From Trebonia sp963737285 (GTDB lineage Bacteria > Actinomycetota > Actinomycetes > Streptosporangiales > Streptosporangiaceae): DNA of 64,000 nucleotides. The first letter of the stretch is position 1. Each line of letters begins with the position of its first letter. The DNA lies in the NCBI GenBank assembly GCA_963737285.1, contig CAVTRT010000002.1:868001-932000 (forward strand). Reading direction: 5' to 3'. Shown one piece after another: positions 62,831-64,000 of the stretch. The position numbers and the translations under genes are program-made. The notes below the pieces were generated by a model that made no database searches, was not told where the DNA came from, and saw nothing but the letters and a program-made list of their open reading frames with translations.

Positions 62831-64000
62831 ACGACAGTGCGCAGCAGGCGGACGGGCGGGGATCCGTGGGCGAGCATCCGGTCATGGACCGTGCGCTCGG
62901 CCGCGCCCGGGGCGGCCAGCAGCTCCCGTGCCAGGTCGGCGACCTCCGTGTAGCCGACGTAGTACGTGGACAACTGCACCGAGGTGAGCTGCGCGCGCCG
63001 CCACTTGCCGGCCGCCTCGCCCTCCTCCTGGAAGCCCGGGCCGGTCATGAGCGCCATCGCCTCGTCCTCGGTCATTCCGTGGGCGTGCACCCGGGCGTCG
63101 AGGATCGCGTTGATGATCATGCGGAGCTGCATCTTGAGCTGCTGCATCCGGATGGCACGCGGGTCGCCCTCGCCGGGGTACTCGTGAGCGGCCATCAGCT
63201 CCTCGCAGTACACCGCCCAGCCCTCAACGAACGCCCCGGACCACAGCGCGGCCCGCACGTCGCTGCCCGAGCCGGTGAACCTGCGGGAGTGGGCGAGCTG
63301 CAGGAAGTGTCCCGGCGTCGCCTCGTGGGCCATCAGGTTGTGGATCATGTGCCGGTTGTACTCGCGGTAGAACGAGGCGGCCCGCTCGGCGCTCCAGTCC
63401 GACGGGACCGGCGAGACCGCGATGAACGTGGGCAGCGGGGCGGTCTCCAGCGGGCCCGGCGGGTCGCAGTACGCGACCGCCACTCCCCGGTCGATCTCCG
63501 GCATGTCGATGATCGAGACCGGGTCGTCGTACAGCGTCACCAGGTCATGCTCGCGAACGAAGGCCGTCTGTGCCGCGAAGGCGTCCGCGCAGAACCGCAG
63601 GATCGTGTCGCCATCCGGGGCGTCCGCCGCCCGCCGGTCGAGCACCTCGCGGGGCGGGCCGCCAAGCGAGCCGGCCAACTCGGTGATCTCCTGCGTCACT
63701 CGCTCCAGGTCTGCCTCTGCACGGGCCAAGATGGCGGCGGAGTCAGCCTGCGCCTGCAGAGTGAGTGACAGCTTGCGCGCATGCCTGTCCGGCCCGATGC
63801 GCGGGTCGGCATACCCCGGGGTGCCGCCGTTTTCCGGGCTCCCGTCCCCCAGCCGCGCTGACAGCCAGTCCCGGTGCTCGGCAAGCGCCTCCAGGGCGGC
63901 GGGCCGAGTCCGCTCGACCTCGGCGGCCAGGGATGGCGCCGCCTGCGACAATGCCGCGTCAACGACATCACTGACGAGCTTTATTGTGCCGTCGAACTGG
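62827..64000 (-). CDS. DUF885 family protein, 5' end outside the window
   Basis: C-terminal ~390 aa of a protein usually ~560 aa long; the frame is open to the window edge (FDGTIKLVSDVVDAA precedes the first Met). The family's metallopeptidase-like motif HEATPGHFLQLAHSRRF is present, followed by FVEGWAVYCEELMAA (a conserved Glu). DUF885 proteins resemble M32-like zinc peptidases and are often cytoplasmic. The stop overlaps that of the convergent P1 peptidase. Catalytic activity is inferred from motif only. Confidence 0.8.
   Translation of the reverse strand, partial: QFDGTIKLVSDVVDAALSQAAPSLAAEVERTRPAALEALAEHRDWLSARLGDGSPENGGTPGYADPRIGPDRHARKLSLTLQAQADSAAILARAEADLERVTQEITELAGSLGGPPREVLDRRAADAPDGDTILRFCADAFAAQTAFVREHDLVTLYDDPVSIIDMPEIDRGVAVAYCDPPGPLETAPLPTFIAVSPVPSDWSAERAASFYREYNRHMIHNLMAHEATPGHFLQLAHSRRFTGSGSDVRAALWSGAFVEGWAVYCEELMAAHEYPGEGDPRAIRMQQLKMQLRMIINAILDARVHAHGMTEDEAMALMTGPGFQEEGEAAGKWRRAQLTSVQLSTYYVGYTEVADLARELLAAPGAAERTVHDRMLAHGSPPVRLLRTVV

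Overview
The window is high-GC, densely coded DNA from an actinobacterium. The evidence is the qcrCAB-ctaE / ctaC-ctaD-ctaF respiratory set, a PimB'-type mannosyltransferase, two F420-type (LLM) oxidoreductases, the actinobacterial PspA-PspAA-HtpX-PspAB envelope-stress set, and DUF3043 and DUF3054 proteins. Gene order from plsC to erpA follows the M. tuberculosis Rv2182c-Rv2204c block (plsC, fadD15, pimB', NlpC/P60, exonuclease, trpD, ctaE-qcrCAB, ctaF, ctaC, adoK-like, erpA). No mycolic-acid or mycobacterial genes are seen. A Streptosporangiales-like actinomycete is my inference, not a demonstrated fact.

Layout. (1) 0.1-4.8 kb: an MFS exporter, then a gene graveyard. It holds fragments of a cytochrome P450, a PP2C/SpoIIE-type phosphatase, a LuxR-type response regulator and an FkbM-type methyltransferase. 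Two inverted copies of a ~230-260 bp structured, MITE-like element bracket the regulator and methyltransferase debris. (2) 4.8-12.4 kb: a DUF4262 protein, a 6-phosphofructokinase with PPi-type signature residues, PlsC, an alpha/beta hydrolase, two unknown proteins with tandem repeats, a metallophosphoesterase and a FadD15-like acyl-CoA ligase. (3) 12.4-22.2 kb: the bc1 complex plus oxidase subunit III operon, a receiver-like protein, trpD, a RAM-domain protein, an exonuclease, an NlpC/P60 hydrolase and PimB'. (4) 22.2-28.1 kb: a four-gene double ABC-2 exporter and a NarL-type two-component pair. (5) 28.1-32.7 kb: ctaF, ctaD, ctaC, a TusA-like protein and a CtaG-like assembly factor. (6) 32.7-43.9 kb: a secreted sedolisin, an AdoK-like sugar kinase, ErpA, the Psp system, DUF3043, a 43-bp tandem array, an aldo/keto reductase, an RsbW-type ATPase and a DedA-like protein. 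(7) 44-64 kb: citrate synthase, oxidoreductases, a deoC-ALDH-ALDH operon, DUF3054, isochorismatase, GNAT and YbaK proteins, a TetR-controlled ABC exporter, a CaiB/BaiF CoA-transferase facing an HTH-fused citrate synthase, a GT4/P1-peptidase reading frame and a partial DUF885 protein.

The respiratory genes work together: QcrCAB and CtaCDEF form the bc1-aa3 supercomplex, and the CtaG-like protein probably assists oxidase assembly. PlsC, FadD15-like ligase, PimB', the GT4 protein and NlpC/P60 point to lipid and envelope metabolism.

Two cautions. Single-base frameshifts interrupt at least six otherwise well-conserved genes (acyl-CoA ligase, sedolisin, htpX, the RsbW-type ATPase, tetR and the 9-kb CxxC protein). 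They look more like residual assembly indels than decay, and I describe these genes as whole. The 1.5-4.4 kb and 53.2-53.6 kb remnants look like true pseudogenes. My best candidates for undescribed biology are the HTH-citrate synthase / CoA-transferase pair with a palindromic operator, and the hairpin-bearing inverted elements.
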